Positions 13,604-27,700 of a DNA stretch of 64,000 nt are shown in pieces. How positions within the stretch are numbered: the first letter of the stretch is position 1; each line of letters opens with the position of its first letter. The notes under the pieces were generated by a model. It was not told where the DNA came from. It searched no databases and worked only from the letters and a program-made list of their open reading frames with translations. Source of the DNA: Peromyscus leucopus (lineage: Eukaryota; Chordata; Mammalia; Rodentia; Cricetidae); contig NC_051069.1 of NCBI RefSeq assembly GCF_004664715.2, positions 13,392,226 through 13,456,225 on the forward strand, given 5' to 3'. Position numbers and translations under genes: made by a program.

Positions 13604-16600
13604 ACATGCCATGGCATGGATGTGAGGTAAGAGGACAATTTGTGAGAGACATTCGTCTTTTCCACCATATAGGTCCTAGGGATTGATCTCAGGACATCAG
13701 GCTTAACAACAAGCATCTTTATTTGTTGAATTACCTCACCTAAGATAACGTCTTTTAAAAAAAAGTTTAGTTTTGTTTTTGAAACAGGACCTCACACTAT
13801 AGGCCAAGCTGGCCTGAATCTTACTGTATAGCCCATGGTGGCCTCAAACCCACGGCGATTCTCCTGCCTTAGCCTCCCAAATTCTGAGATTACAGACATC
13901 AGCAGACATCTTAATTTAAAGGACTGATATCCTTTAAATTAAGATTTCATTGATACAAGTGTCTTTTCACACACAAACTATTAAAAATCAGCTGTAAACT
14001 AAAGGCTTCAACTCAAGCAATAATAAAAATATACAGGCTTACCAGCTTGGAATACAAGAACATTTGTAATCAGGGTTATAGAATGCTTGAGGTCACTGAA
14101 AAAAAAAAGACTTTAATGGGAAAAATTATTCCATGTTGGTGGTGTTTATTACATTTCAGAGGCAAGACATTAAAAATCATCTTTAAAAAATTGAGCTTTC
14201 AGCCAGGTACACTGCTGCACACCTTTAATACCAGCACTTGGAAGGCAGAAGAAGTGGATCGTTGAGTTCAAAGACAGCCAAAGCTACATAGTGGACCTTG
14301 TCTCAAAAACAAGTAAACAAGGCCTTTAATCCCGGCACTTGGGAGGCAGAGGCAGGTGATCTTTGTGAATTCGAGGCCAGCCTGGTCTACAGAGCGAGTT
14401 CCAGAACAGGCTCCAGGCTCCAAAGCTACACAGAGAAACCCTGTTTCAAAAAAACAAAACCAAACCAAACAAAAAACAAACGAACAAAATCAACAACAAA
14501 ACTGAGCTTCTCATATTTTAGACAGCATTAAAATTCAGCAATCAAACCCTACAAGAGGTGTGTGGGGACTGGAAAGATGGCTCAGCCATTACAAGGGCTT
14601 ACAGCTTTATCAGAGGCCCAGAAGGCAGGTCTAGCACCCATGCTGGGAGCTCACAAATACCTACAACTCCTGCTCCAAGGGATCCAGTGCCCACTTCTGG
14701 CCTCTGCAGGCACCCGTATATCTGCACATATACACACACATAGACACACACACACATAAATCATTTCTTTAATCTAGAAGATCTGTGATAGCCCTGAAGA
14801 AAAGCAACTCATTTTGATTAGACATGAGATTGCAGAACACAGATCAGTCGGTAAATAAAATATTTATAAATGACAAAGACCCAACTGCTTTGCAAGACTT
14901 ACTACATTTACTCCTTTCCTGAATATGTAGCAAGAAGGCACTGAAAGATCTGGTCCTGCTTATCTGCAAGGATTATTCAAGCGTGTGCTCAGAATGCATA
15001 GCCCTTGAAAACCATCCGTTGTCAAGAAAAATCTGTGTAACACAAAACTCCTGAAGTAATGGGAGTTAGGCAGCTCTCTTTTCAGCCAGATTTCTTGTCC
15101 TGCCCCTGAACTACCCTGAACATGAACAGGTGAACAGGTGAGATGCTTCATGTATAGAATTTGTCAGTGATGTGACACCTGCAAAGTCTGTACAGAAAAA
15201 GAGGAAGAAAATGTTAACACCCAAGCAGATGCCACGAAGCCTAGCAGAAGCATTACTGAGCAGCCACCTGTGAATTCTGATGGGATGTGCAGGACCATGT
15301 GTAGCGTGCGTCCCTTGGCACATGGACCAATTCCTGAATAAGATTCCAAATTGTACCATGTCCTGCTGAGCTCTGGGGTCTCAGAACATGCCATTCCCCC
15401 TGCCTTCCTCTTTCCTCCTTCCTCTGACTACTTTCTGGTACCCTTTGAGGTCTCCTGACCTCCTCTAATCTAGGTTAGCTCCCCCTTATTTGTGTGCCTA
15501 CAGTGCCATCCTAGACTTTTCCTTGAGAAACGCTGTTCACACTGAAGAGTGACCCCTTATTTGTTTTCCCATCTGTCCCCTCATAGTCTGGGGCTCCATG
15601 GGACCAGGTCTGTATTCCTAATATGGAGTAGCCTAGAACATATTGATTGGATAGTTGAATGAACTATACAGCACATTCTATTTGTTTCTCAGCTCACTCA
15701 TGTACTCATAGGTGACTTATTTGTGGATCTGTCTCACATATGTGGCCTGGGAAGGGTTTTAGAAGATGGCCAACAATGGCTGTGATCCCTAACAGAGCTT
15801 CCCAATGGGAAGAGATTCTTGAACATGTTTTGTATGCAGTTGGCACATCAGAAAAGCCTGTCTGGAAAGACTGAGATGAAAAAAGATGGAAAGAGAAAAG
15901 GAACCTAGACATATCTCTCCAAGGCAATGTGGGGCTGATAATATCTTGGCCAGATATTATGAATCAAAGACAGATGTCAAAGAATCTAAAGGGAGGAAGG
16001 AATATTTATTGGGACCAAACAGAACCCTGATGCCACCAAAGTGCCCAGTGAATGTAAACAGGAAATCAAGGGAGGGTGTGAAGGAATTAGTAGGGTGTTA
16101 ATACATGTCTCTATCAATGAGATGCATTCTCTCCTAAATCTTAGACTCTCACATAAGGAAGCAATGGCTGATCTTGGGTAAGATCGACAGATATCTTATC
16201 AGAGTGGGAGAGTTAGCAGAGACCAAGGAGGGCTGCGGATACCTTGGAATAATCTAAGACCCAAGGACAAGAAAGATATCAGGTACTGACTCTAGAAGTC
16301 AGCGTTGCCTTTCTAGCAGGGGAGCTGACCAGAACACAGCTATGAGAGCTCCTCACCACTCTTCTTAAGAAGCAGTGCTCTCTCTACTATGGAACAGTGC
16401 AGCTAAGAATGTCTACAGACTTCTGTGAGCCTCAGCTCACAGCTACGTTCCTTACTATGGTTCACAATACCTGTTGTGCCAGCTCATCTTTTATGGTGAT
16501 TAATCAGGCCATGATGGGAAAGAATGAGAGGTCCCTTCTGTGGACCCAGAGGAATCTGGAAAAGGAGAACCACCCCAGCTTGCTTCTTTATATGCACCTG

Positions 16601-19600
16601 TAAATTCCACCTGGCAAGGCAGTAATGGCCATTCTCCAGGAGTAAGGCAGCAAGAGCTTCCTTCCTCTGCTTCTGCCCTTTCTGCCACTTCTGGGTCTGA
16701 GCTTTCTAGAACCTATCCCTTCTCAGTCTGAGTTGAGATGGCTGAGCTATTTCTTGAGATGCACAATTCTAGTCTCCACTAACCTGGGCCGGGTCTAGTC
16801 ATAAGCCCTGGCATAGGACTAACTCCAGGAATGGGCCCACCCATCCTCTACTCAGGTACCACTCCGAGGTTTGTCAGACAGGGAAGTTACCTCCTCGGCC
16901 CTCACTGGCAGCCGGCTTCACTTGGATCGGACGATTCATCTGAAAGACATGGGACCAACACACCCATTTAGCATGACTGCCTGGTCCCAAGGCCTCATTC
17001 TTTCTTCCCAATGAGCTCCTCAGGCTCTGAGTCCCAGCCTTCCTTACACTCTGCACCCCTCCACTCCCATTGGGATTACAGATTCTCTCCAACATTGCTT
17101 CCTTAAACCCAGATGTTTAGAAAGTGCTGGAACCTGAAGGAGTGGACGGAAGGAAGCTCAGTCACAAGCATAGGGTGGATGCAGTGGCTAATGAGATTTT
17201 CTGTCTTGGATTCGGGGTAGCTCCATGTGGTGCCTGCTTCTTAGGCTCCTGGACTTACATAAAGGCTTTGAGTGAGAGGAATTGGGTGGGAGGGTGTAAT
17301 TGCTATAGCACATTTGTGGTTTATGTCTAAAACTGAGACTCTAGCTGTGTGTTATTTAGATTAAACAGTCTGGGACACAGACTCAGTGCTATACACCCCT
17401 AACGCTGCCATTTCTTGGTTGCATGATTTGAAGTGAGCCACTGTCTCTCAAATCCAGTTTCCTAATCTGGGAAAACACTCCCAGCTGTCTGTGCCATGCT
17501 GGTCTCCGCACTCACCCCTCCGTCCCTCCTGAGTGCCCCTTTCCCTGACAGCCTAGGGTTCTCTAGGCACCATTTTCTCCCTGCTCATCTCTCTCTTCCA
17601 ATTCTTGAATCGCTTCACCCACACCCACAGCCCCAGCAGTTATCCACACAGGGATGACTCAGACCTCTGCGTCTCCAGCCCACATCCTCTCCTGAGCCTC
17701 GGACCCATGTTCCCAGCTGCACGCTGGGCATCCTGGCTAGGAAGGCCCCCTGGCACTTCCCACTCAACACACCAGAACCCGAGCTCATCTTTTCACCCCA
17801 GCTCGATCCTCCATTACTCAGGTTATAAATCTAGAAAGCAACTTAACTTTTCCCTCCAACCCTTCCCTCCTCCAGCCAGCTTCGCCTTTTAATTCAAGGG
17901 TTCCCTGATTAGACGTGGTTAAAAAAATCACCTGGGAACCATATTAGATTCTTAAGGTGGGGGACTGTATAACCTGAAAGAGCTCCTAGGTGATTCAATA
18001 TATACCCCCACCTTCCCATCCCCCAACCACCCTAAGTGAATTCATGATTGAATCCCCATCTCACCTTCCTCTCATAGGTGTTGTGGGGATCACATGAGGT
18101 AATGGGGGTGCAGAAGGTCTTGGTAAACTGCCAAGAGCTTGGTGCGTGGGATGTGAGGGATTGATGTTGGGGGCAGACAGCTGAGTGCCGGGAGGAAGGA
18201 ACAGCGGCCTTCCTGTTCCTGGAGGAAGGGGTAACTGATGCCCATCTGGCCTGAGAAGGTGATGATCTGACCCCCTCCCCTCAGGAAACGTACGGCTTCT
18301 GCACCAATCAGGGACCACTCCATCCCTTCCAATGTGCTCGTTGCCGAGACAACAGGCAGCTTCCTGTTACCATAGCCACAAGTGCTACCCAGTAACCATG
18401 GTAACACCCTGGCAGTCACAGCTGAGCAATTTCTTTGGATCAAATTTTGGGGTGGGAGGGGTGAGGAAGACTCATTTAAAAAGGGGGGGGGAGGGAAAAC
18501 AGGCCAAGCCTGAACCATTGTAATCCTCCCTCCCACCCAAGGCTCTGACACACCCACCCTCTGGTAGTGGAGCACCTGCAGTGTACCAGGCTGTGGGTGG
18601 GGGCCGAGACACCGACAGGACTCAGGTTGTAGTCTAGAGGGGATGACAGATCAATCCAAGCAGATCAGGGCGAGCTGGACAGGTCTGGACTGGCCTGGAC
18701 CAGGGACCAGGAGGACAGGACCAGTCCCTAGGCATGGCCACCTGTGAGTGTGGAGGAGAAACCGAGAGACAGAGCTATGGAGAGCAGAGACATGGGGAAT
18801 GATGAAGAAACACAGCAAGACAGAAATTATGGGAGAAAGTAAGAGACAGACCTAGAAAAGGGCAAGGAAAGAGAATTACTGGTGGGAAAGGGAAGGAAAG
18901 GGGGGTGGGCAGAAAGCAGGTCTGGGGGAGCCAGAAGAGCCTGGTAGAAAGGAGAGGGGCAGAAGCCTGAGCTGGGGGGTCAGTGAGAGTGAGCAAAACC
19001 ATCATTATTTTATTAGTTCTTAAATAGATCCTGAGAATTTTTCTCTGGAGCCTAGAGTGACGAGCGCATGTGACAGCAGCGGTTTCCATGGTAGCTCTTG
19101 GCTGGGTTTCCTGGGAGATGGTGCTCACTGGTGCTCTGGGGGGATGCTCCCTTCCCTCTTCCCAACCACCTGACCTTTTGATGGAGAGTGGAAATTGGGT
19201 GGTATATATGAATTCTTACATGGGCCTGCCAGGGTCCAATCCTCAAGAGACTCAAGGTCTACACCGTCTGCCAGTCAGGCATGCTGCCAACATTTATGGA
19301 ACTCTGTGATGAGCCCTAGTGATGCTTGGATGGAGACTCCCCTCACAGGCTCACAGAGAAGATAAGGCCCCGTTTTCTGAGAGCACACAACATGCCAAGC
19401 CTTCCCCTGGGACTATTTATATACGTTGTCTCCAAATCTTTCTAACCACTTCAGGAGGTCTACTGTCCCCATACTATGGATGAGAAAGCTGAGGCCCAGG
19501 GAGAGTTATTTGTCTAGGATTACATTGTGGGTACTTAGAGATTCACCCCATGTCTGACTGATGGTAAAGCTCCTGATTTTTTGCATCCTACTGCTCAACT

Positions 19601-22600
19601 CCTTGTTTTTCATTTGTTTGTGTTTTTGTTTTTAAGATAGTTTTACTATGAAGCTCAGGCTGCCCTAGAACTTGTTAATAGCCTAAGCTAGCCACAAACT
19701 CATGATCCTCCTACCTCAGTCTCCTGACAGCTGGGTAATAGTATCATCACCCCCAGCTCAAGTTCACTGTGCATTCACTCAAGTGTGTGTGCGTGTGTGT
19801 GTGTGTGTGTGTGTATGTGTGTGTGTGTGTGTGTGTGTGAAGGTCACAGTTAATATCAGGTCTCTTCCTCACTCTATAAAAAGATTTATTTATTTTTATT
19901 TTATGTGTATGGGTGTTTTGTCTGCATGTATATCTGTGCATCACGTGTGTGCAGTGGTGCACACAGAGACTAGAAGATGCCCCGGAACTGTAGTTACAGA
20001 TGTTTGTAAACTTACATTGAGTCTGTGTTCTCTGGTAGAGCATCCAGTGCTCTTAACCATGAGTCCCCTCTGTCTTGGTTTTTGTTTTTTGTTTTGTTTT
20101 GTTTTGTTTTTCAGACAGGATCTCTTACTAAACCTGGAGTTCAGCTAGACTGGTTGGCCAGCAAACCTGGGGACTTCCTGCAATCCTGGAATTACAGAAA
20201 TGTATCATTGCCGTTGGCTTTGTATGTGGGTTCTGGGGGGTGGAGGGGGCAAACTCAGGTCCCCATGCTTGTACAGCAGGCACTTTACTGACTGAACCAT
20301 CTTTCCAGGCCATTCTTAAGACATGGACACAAATAATGAGACACAGAGGTACCAGGGCCTTAGAGACAATGCAAGGTGAGGAGCTATTAGTGAGGCTGGA
20401 AAGGAAGTGCATCTGGAAAGGAAGACACAGGAAACAATCCATGAAGAAACAGTGTTTGCTCTGGGCCTTGTAGTCAGAGTGGGTAGAGATAATGGCAGAG
20501 GCAGGGCAGGCAGCTGAGCATTCTAGACAGCTAGAGTAGAGACAGGGAACGTCAAGCCTGAAAGAGCAAGGGCTCCAGCTCCTGAAGACAAACTGCTCAC
20601 GAGACAGATGGGAATTTCAGTCCTGGTTATATCACTGGCAACTTCTCTAAGGTCTTTGAGCCTCAGTATCCCCACTCATAAGAGGGGGAGTCGTTCCTAT
20701 GCTTGAGGGTTTGTGGTGGAAATAACAAGAACCAGATCTTAGTAGGTATATTAGAAATGATAGGTGTTTTTTTTTCTTTTTGTGTGCTTCTGTGTGTCTT
20801 TTGGGCTTTACAAATTTTTGCTTTTGTTTTTATTTTGTTTTGGTGAAACAGGGTGAAACTGAAAGGCAGACAGGAACCAGATCAGGGCAGGCTGTAAGAA
20901 GCATGTCAAGGATTTTGACATGAATATATTTTAAATGCTATAAGGATGCAGGGAGGGACTTTAAAAAGGAGGACAGGTGACGATCTGGTCTGTTTAGTCT
21001 TAGAAAGTATCTCGTAAGTTGTCACAGTGCAGAGAGAGGATTGGGAAGGGAGTGAGAAGAGGCAGGATGTAGGTGGGAGGTGAGGGTGACTGGGACCATT
21101 GTAGAAGGAAATGGACAGACCCAAAAGATGTTCGGGACAAATGAACTAAACCATAGTTCTGTTGAGGGTGAGGCCGAGGGAAAGGAGGGCATGTGGACTG
21201 ACTCAGGATTACAGCTCAGGAACTGGCAGAGTATTGCTTCCCAGGCCTGAGCCTCAGCACCACAGGCAGGGATTATGGGGAACACCTGCGGTTTAGGTGT
21301 GCCACTCACGGCTGGAGGGGAACACTGCTCATGAGAGCTACTGGGCAACCCTGCCTGTTTCCATCCTGCCATAGGCACGGGGCGGGGGGGCGGGGAATGG
21401 GGGCATTGACTCCCCAACCACGAACTAACTTGTCATGAGATTTCAGGTGAGCCTTTGCCTGGACTGATCACCTGTTCCTCCAGGAGTTTCCCAGGCCCAT
21501 GTCTGTGTCAGGGCGCTGAAGGGGAAATCAAGGTAGAGAATATCAGAGAGAAGAGAACAACCTACTCCACGAAGTGGGGTGGGTAAGGTTAGAGGCAACC
21601 AGACCTGTACAAGGCCCTGTTCTCTTGAGCCAGTAAGCAGAAGGGAAGCAAGGTGTGTCCCACTTCTCCTACAGACTGTCTTTGGGCTTTTCATCACCCT
21701 GTCCTGATTCTATCCCTCACTCAGCATTCCCTCCCCACAGGAAGGGGTTTTATCAGTACTCCCCAGAGAAGGACTGTTGGTGGTCCAGGAGAGGCGTCAC
21801 GAGGGACAAGGAAGAGTATGGCAACCCTCAACACCATCATTTTCAGGGCTTGGTTCTACCACACATCCTCACTTTTTTTTGTTTGTTAGTTTTGTTTTTT
21901 GAGACTGGGTTTCTCTGTGTAGCCCTAGTTGTCCTGGAACTCTCTCCATAGACCAGGCTGGCCTTGAACTCACCGAGATTCACCCGCCTCTGCCTCCCGA
22001 GTGCTGGGATTAAAAGCGTGCGTCAGCACTGCTCGGCTTACCACACTTGCTCTAACCCAGCTAGCTCACTATGAAATCCTGTGAGCTCTAGAGTCCACAG
22101 GCATGCCATGAGCCCATCCTCTCCTCTCCACTCCTGCACCATCCTAGCTCCAGGGCAGCTCGCTTCACCACTGGCCTATTCAGAAGCGACGTTGTCCCGT
22201 TGTCTTGCCTCCGCTATTTCTCCCACTTCAGTTCGGTCTCCATGCTGTAGCCAGGGTAATCTTCAAAACTTCATCCCTAACTCTTCTTAAGTTCACCCAG
22301 GACTGACTGTCAGAACTTGTGTGTCCTGTCTCCTCTACCCAACATGCATAGCACACTTTACCCAATCACAGCCAGTCATCTTTGCTGGGAGACATTCCTG
22401 TCAGTTCTCATAGTATCCTCAGATTTCAGAAGTGGCCTTTGGCTTTTAGCTTTTCAGACCCTCAGATATAAAGAAAGCATCTGGTAGCACTCTCCTTCCT
22501 CTCCACTCCTGAGGCCTCTTTTACATGTCCAGGTGTAACTCCAATGCAGTGCAATGAGTTACCTCTGGACCGGGAGCTTCTTGAGGGCATGGCTTGGTCT

Positions 22601-24307
22601 ATAGAATATAGTGGGATTTAACTTCTATTTTCTCTCTCCTCCCAAGTTGTTTTGCACAGGACACAACTTGTGCAAGCAAATACCTCCTCCCTCTACTTGG
22701 TTGTATCTGCCTCTCTCATAGTGTCTGAAGGGGTAGGCTCTTCAAAGAAGGGAGGTCATGGACAAGGAGATAGACCAATAAGGGACACCCTCTTAATCCC
22801 AGAAGTAGGGACGAAGTTGGCTTCATTCTCTTCATGTGGATTCTAGACCTAGAGCGAGGCTCAAAAAAAACAGCAGTAGCTTCGCCAGGAAGAGGCTTCG
22901 GGAACTGAGAGCCAGGAGGCAGTTGGCTGCAGTTTGAAGGAAGTTCTGAGTAGGGAGCCGAGCTTCAATAGGTGGCAGAGACTGGCAGTGGGTAAATGGA
23001 GAGGATCCGAGAGGAGGTCTCACTCCAGAACAAACTATGCTGTTTCCCGTGAAGATTCAGGCTTTCTTGGGGTGGGGGGCTTCACTCAGCCTTTCCAGGC
23101 TTCCTACCCTTCAGTTTTGCCACATTCCAGCAAAAATACAGACTGAAGTCTTATCCCTGTCTCTCCAGCAGATGGCAGCTACACCCAGGACCTAGTACCT
23201 ACAGAAGGCTGGGTGCCCGGTCCTCTCTCATAAAAGTTGCTGCTGCCCCTGGCAAGCTCAAAGGAAAGATTGATGGCATGGATGTTGCCGGGGCTAGCCA
23301 ACAGTGCCATTGATTTTCATTTAAGAGGCTAATTAAATATTAATTTTCACTTTGTTAAGCTGAGAAGGGTGAGTAAAGTCAATCCTGGCGGTAACAGAGG
23401 AAACCAGTCCACACTGGAGGTCTGCAGATGGAGGTGTGGAAGAAGGCAGGGGTCCTCGAGTGCCACACTCTTCAGAAACTAAGAAAGAAACTAAGCCACA
23501 TCTGCCACCAAGTTAGCTCATCTAACAGTGGAGCAATTAAGCGAATAGACTAACTGGGCTCAATGACCAGAGCTTCTCATACATGAGCTTGGGCAGCTCC
23601 CTTGAAGACTCAGTCTCTTCATCTGTAAGATGGGGGTGGGGGCAGTAACAATACTGTCTTCAAAAAGGATTAAATGACTTGAACAAGTAAAATGCCCTGA
23701 ATGTTGGTGCTGAGAACTGTTGGTTATTACTATTTTGCTTTTCTCCCTTAGAGTCAATCCTCCCAGGTCTCTGGGGCTTCAGTGGCCTTTTCCAAGGAGC
23801 ACCCATTCTTATAAAACCCCACAGGGGCTGCTCGTCACTTCTTCAGAAGCTTTTTCTCCCAAGCCCTCTTAATTTGCTCAGGGCTTTCCAGGTAAAGGCC
23901 AAATCTCCAGATCTCCCACCTGTTTCCCCTTCAGCTGCAGTCCTCTATAGGATCCTGCCCTCAGCCTGGCCCAGACTCTCCTGGGGTTCCCCCTCCCACC
24001 GTTAGACCCATCCACCTCACACCCACCTGCTTCTTCCAGCTCTGAATTTGTAGCACGCTGCTTCCTGCATGGGTGTTCCAGCTCGTCTGGATGCCTGTTC
24101 TAGCAGCAGGACTCGTCTGCTCCCACGGTTAGATGAATGATGCTTTCTACAACTGCTCCTACTAACGTCGCTCTCTCAACGACTGCTACCACTACCGCTG
24201 GCTACGCCACACTGCAGGCTCACTTTCTGCTGCGCTCTGTACTCCACATGACTTAGCCCATCTGCCCTTGAATTCAGTCTTACAGATGAAGAAACTCAGG
24301 TTTTATT

Positions 24308-24357
<50 letters not shown>

Positions 24358-24699
24358 AGACAGGGTCTCACTATGTAGCCCTGGTTGTCCTGGAACTCAC
24401 AATATAGATCACGTTGGTCTCAAACTCACAGAGTCTCTACCTGTCTCTGCCTCTGAAGTGCTGGGATTAAAGGCATGCCCGGAAAAACTTGGGTTTTAAA
24501 CTTGCTCAGAGAGCTGGGTGGTGGTGGTGGTGGTGGTGGTGGTGGTGGTGCACACCTTTAATCTCAGCACTCCGGAGGCAGAGGCAGGTGGATCTCTGTG
24601 AGTTCGAAGCCAGCCTGGTCTACAGAGCTAGTCCAGGACAGGCTCCAAAGCTACAGAGAAACCCTGTCTCAACCACCCCCCCCCCTGCCAAAAAAAAAG

Positions 24700-24770
<71 letters not shown>

Positions 24771-27700
24771 AAATCAAGTCCTTTGTCAAGATCTTAAGGC
24801 AACAGTCATATTTACTGGGACTTCTCCCTTACTACAGCCCAAGAGGCTACATTGTTAGTACAACCCATTCCCTAGAAGTGAGAAAACTAAAGCCTGAGTG
24901 AAGGAACCAGAACACCATGGTAAGTGACAGAGGTGAGGTTCAAATCTAAGTCTGAACGATGTGAAACCAAGTATTTTTAATTATCATGCTATGATGTGTT
25001 CATATTAAAATCCCATTAAACTCTTTTTTTTCCTCCAGACATATTTATCTGCAATTCCTTTGAACATATCTCATGATCTATTTTGTGTCTTTGTGCCTTA
25101 ATTCTATCCGGGTCTCTTTCTAATAGGCCAGTGACCTTCTTAAGTCTAAAACGGACATTGTTCCAGACTTTGCCTACTCATGGCATTTGAATATTGCTCT
25201 TTTTCCAGACACAACACTCTTCAGATAGGAAAAAATGAGGCTGGGAAGTATGTTTTCCTCTTGGTAACCTATGCTAGATCCTAATTGTCACTACCACATG
25301 GATGGGAGGTTCCATTTTCTTTACTTGTGACCATCCATTAGTTGAGACCAGATCATATAATCCTGGGTGTCTATAAAACCAAGAAGTCCTTTTAGCTTTA
25401 GCTGTTTTGTAACATGGGAAGAAGACGATTTTGGTGAGTCAAGGTACCCCAAACGTGTTACAGGAAGAAGACCGCAGGAAAGCATCATCAAGGACCACAA
25501 GATTGGAGAACACAGCATAGTGACTCCACAGAGCCTCTCCCCTACATCACCACATACATGCTCACAGTAGAGACAAGTAACACCCGAAACCATGAGTTTA
25601 GCCAGAGTGGAAAATTCTAACTTAGCTTACATCACCGTGTCTCTTCTAAAAAATAAGTTGGAACACTTGGCTCAAGTGTCTTGAGCCCATTTCTTTGACC
25701 AGAAGACTGAGTGTAACATGGGGCTTGAGTTGTTCAAGGAACACATAAACCCTTTCCTGGGTAGATGACCCTGTTTCTAGCTGCTGGTGCCAACTTCACC
25801 CTGTATACTGCTTTGGCATGCACGTAGAGCATTGTTCCAAGCTTGAAGTGATTCTCACCCATCCCGCCCTCAACCTTGGTTGACTTACCCCTGGCAGGGT
25901 CTTCTGTTCATGCAGTGCACTCTGGGCCTTGAGAGCAGAGTCCCGGGCGCAGTAGGTGAGGAAGGCACAGCCTGAGGAGGAAGAGCCTGGCTCAGGGGGG
26001 TTTCTGAACCCCCTCAACATTCTTCTTGGTAAGATCCAAATAAGTTAACAAACTCAGGGTCACTATCCTGGAAACATGAATACTGCCCTGTGAAGTGTTC
26101 TGTGATGGGAGAGTCTTCACCTGCTTGGGAACTTATGTCCTAAGCTCTGGCTACCTCTCATTTTCTCCTGGTCTTCTGTCCAAGAAACATCTGTACCCAT
26201 GCATCCAGTCATGTGCTCATTCAATCCCACAGCTTCCCTCCTCAGTCCATCCATAAGTCCTGTCAGGGTTAAACCTCCCTAAGCAGCTTTGCCTTCTTCA
26301 ACGAAGTACCCCACCCCCACAACGCCCATCTATTTTAGATATAGACTCATAGTCTCCAAGGATCAGCCTCAATTCCTTCCTAATTTCCTAGTTTGAAACT
26401 TCCTAGTTTCAAGTGGCAGAAAGAAAAGGAGGAAAATGAAGGGTTGAAGGCCAACTACTTCCCAACACTTCCTTCCCTAAGTTTGAAGTTTAGGAATGGA
26501 TTTGATTTCAGCCTTGGTTCAGGTCTGAGGGCTTCCTATAAGTAGGAAATTCTAGAAACTCCCTAGCCCTATCCAAGGACTTTGGTCTTGTCAAGACAGG
26601 GCCCTTAAAGAGTTATTTGGGACCCAACCTGGACTCCTGTAAAAGAAGCCTAGTTATTGGGTCAGGGGATGAGTCCAGGTTGAGCTAAAGAGTAGGGCCT
26701 ACTATGCCACTGTGTTCAGCTTCAAAATCTGCAGGATGCTGGAAAACACTGAAGTAGGTGTCTTCCTGTCCAATATTCAACGAGAATTCATTCATCCAGA
26801 AAATATCCAATACTTACTTATTTGGTTGGGCATTAGGATGGGTTAAAAATGGAGAGGAGTTCTTGGAGACTGGATGTCATGAGGAGTATCTGAGTCTGTT
26901 TCCCAGTGTTGAGGACTGTCTACAAGAAGACACTGAGGGTGGGGATGTAACTCAGTGGTAGAGTTCTTACCTAGCATACAGGAGATCTTAGGTTCAAACC
27001 CCAGTAAATAATGATGAAGGTAAAATAGAAGACACTGAGTTCTCAAGAACAGGAATAATGAGTCCTTTAGAACCAGGTAAGAAGAGGGGTGTGATTATAT
27101 CAGGTGGAGGAATGAAAACTGAGCCAAAATGTGGTGTGTTGGAGAAATGGATAGAAAGCTAGTATGAGTGAAGCCTTAGGAGTTCGAGCTGAGTGGCTAG
27201 TGAGGTATGCAGGGATTGGGTTACAGATAGCCTTAGAGACCTCAATAAATTCGTACTCATCCTTTAGAGCAATGGAGAGCCACTAAAGGGTTTTCACTAG
27301 GGTTGTGACATGATAAAATCTACATTTTCAGAACAAACCTTTTGAGTAGAGGAAGGAGAAGGACCGAGGAAGGGCACATGCATGTGGGAAGCCATTAGGA
27401 GCTGGTGTAGTTTTCTGCTCAGACAGCTGATTAGAAAAGCAAATGGGAAATGTTTGATTTCTTATTTTTTCAGTGGCACCTTCTATGGAACTGCCTCCTT
27501 AGGAAGGAAGGATTGCCTGTGGTTTATTGAGAACTCTTAGCTAAAGTGTTCTCATATCCGTAGGGTAACAGAAGCTAGAGATTATGTCAGTCACAGGTCA
27601 GGGTTTGGGATTTTGGAATTCCTGGGCTATGGTTGTTTTCAAAGCATAGTGGCTTTTTCTCCCTCAATACTCAGCCATCAGAATGAAAATGAGTCATTCT

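Noticed and set aside
13383..13716. Glu/Arg- and Ser/Leu-repeat ORFs
   Set aside because: They are translation of the (GA)n tract.
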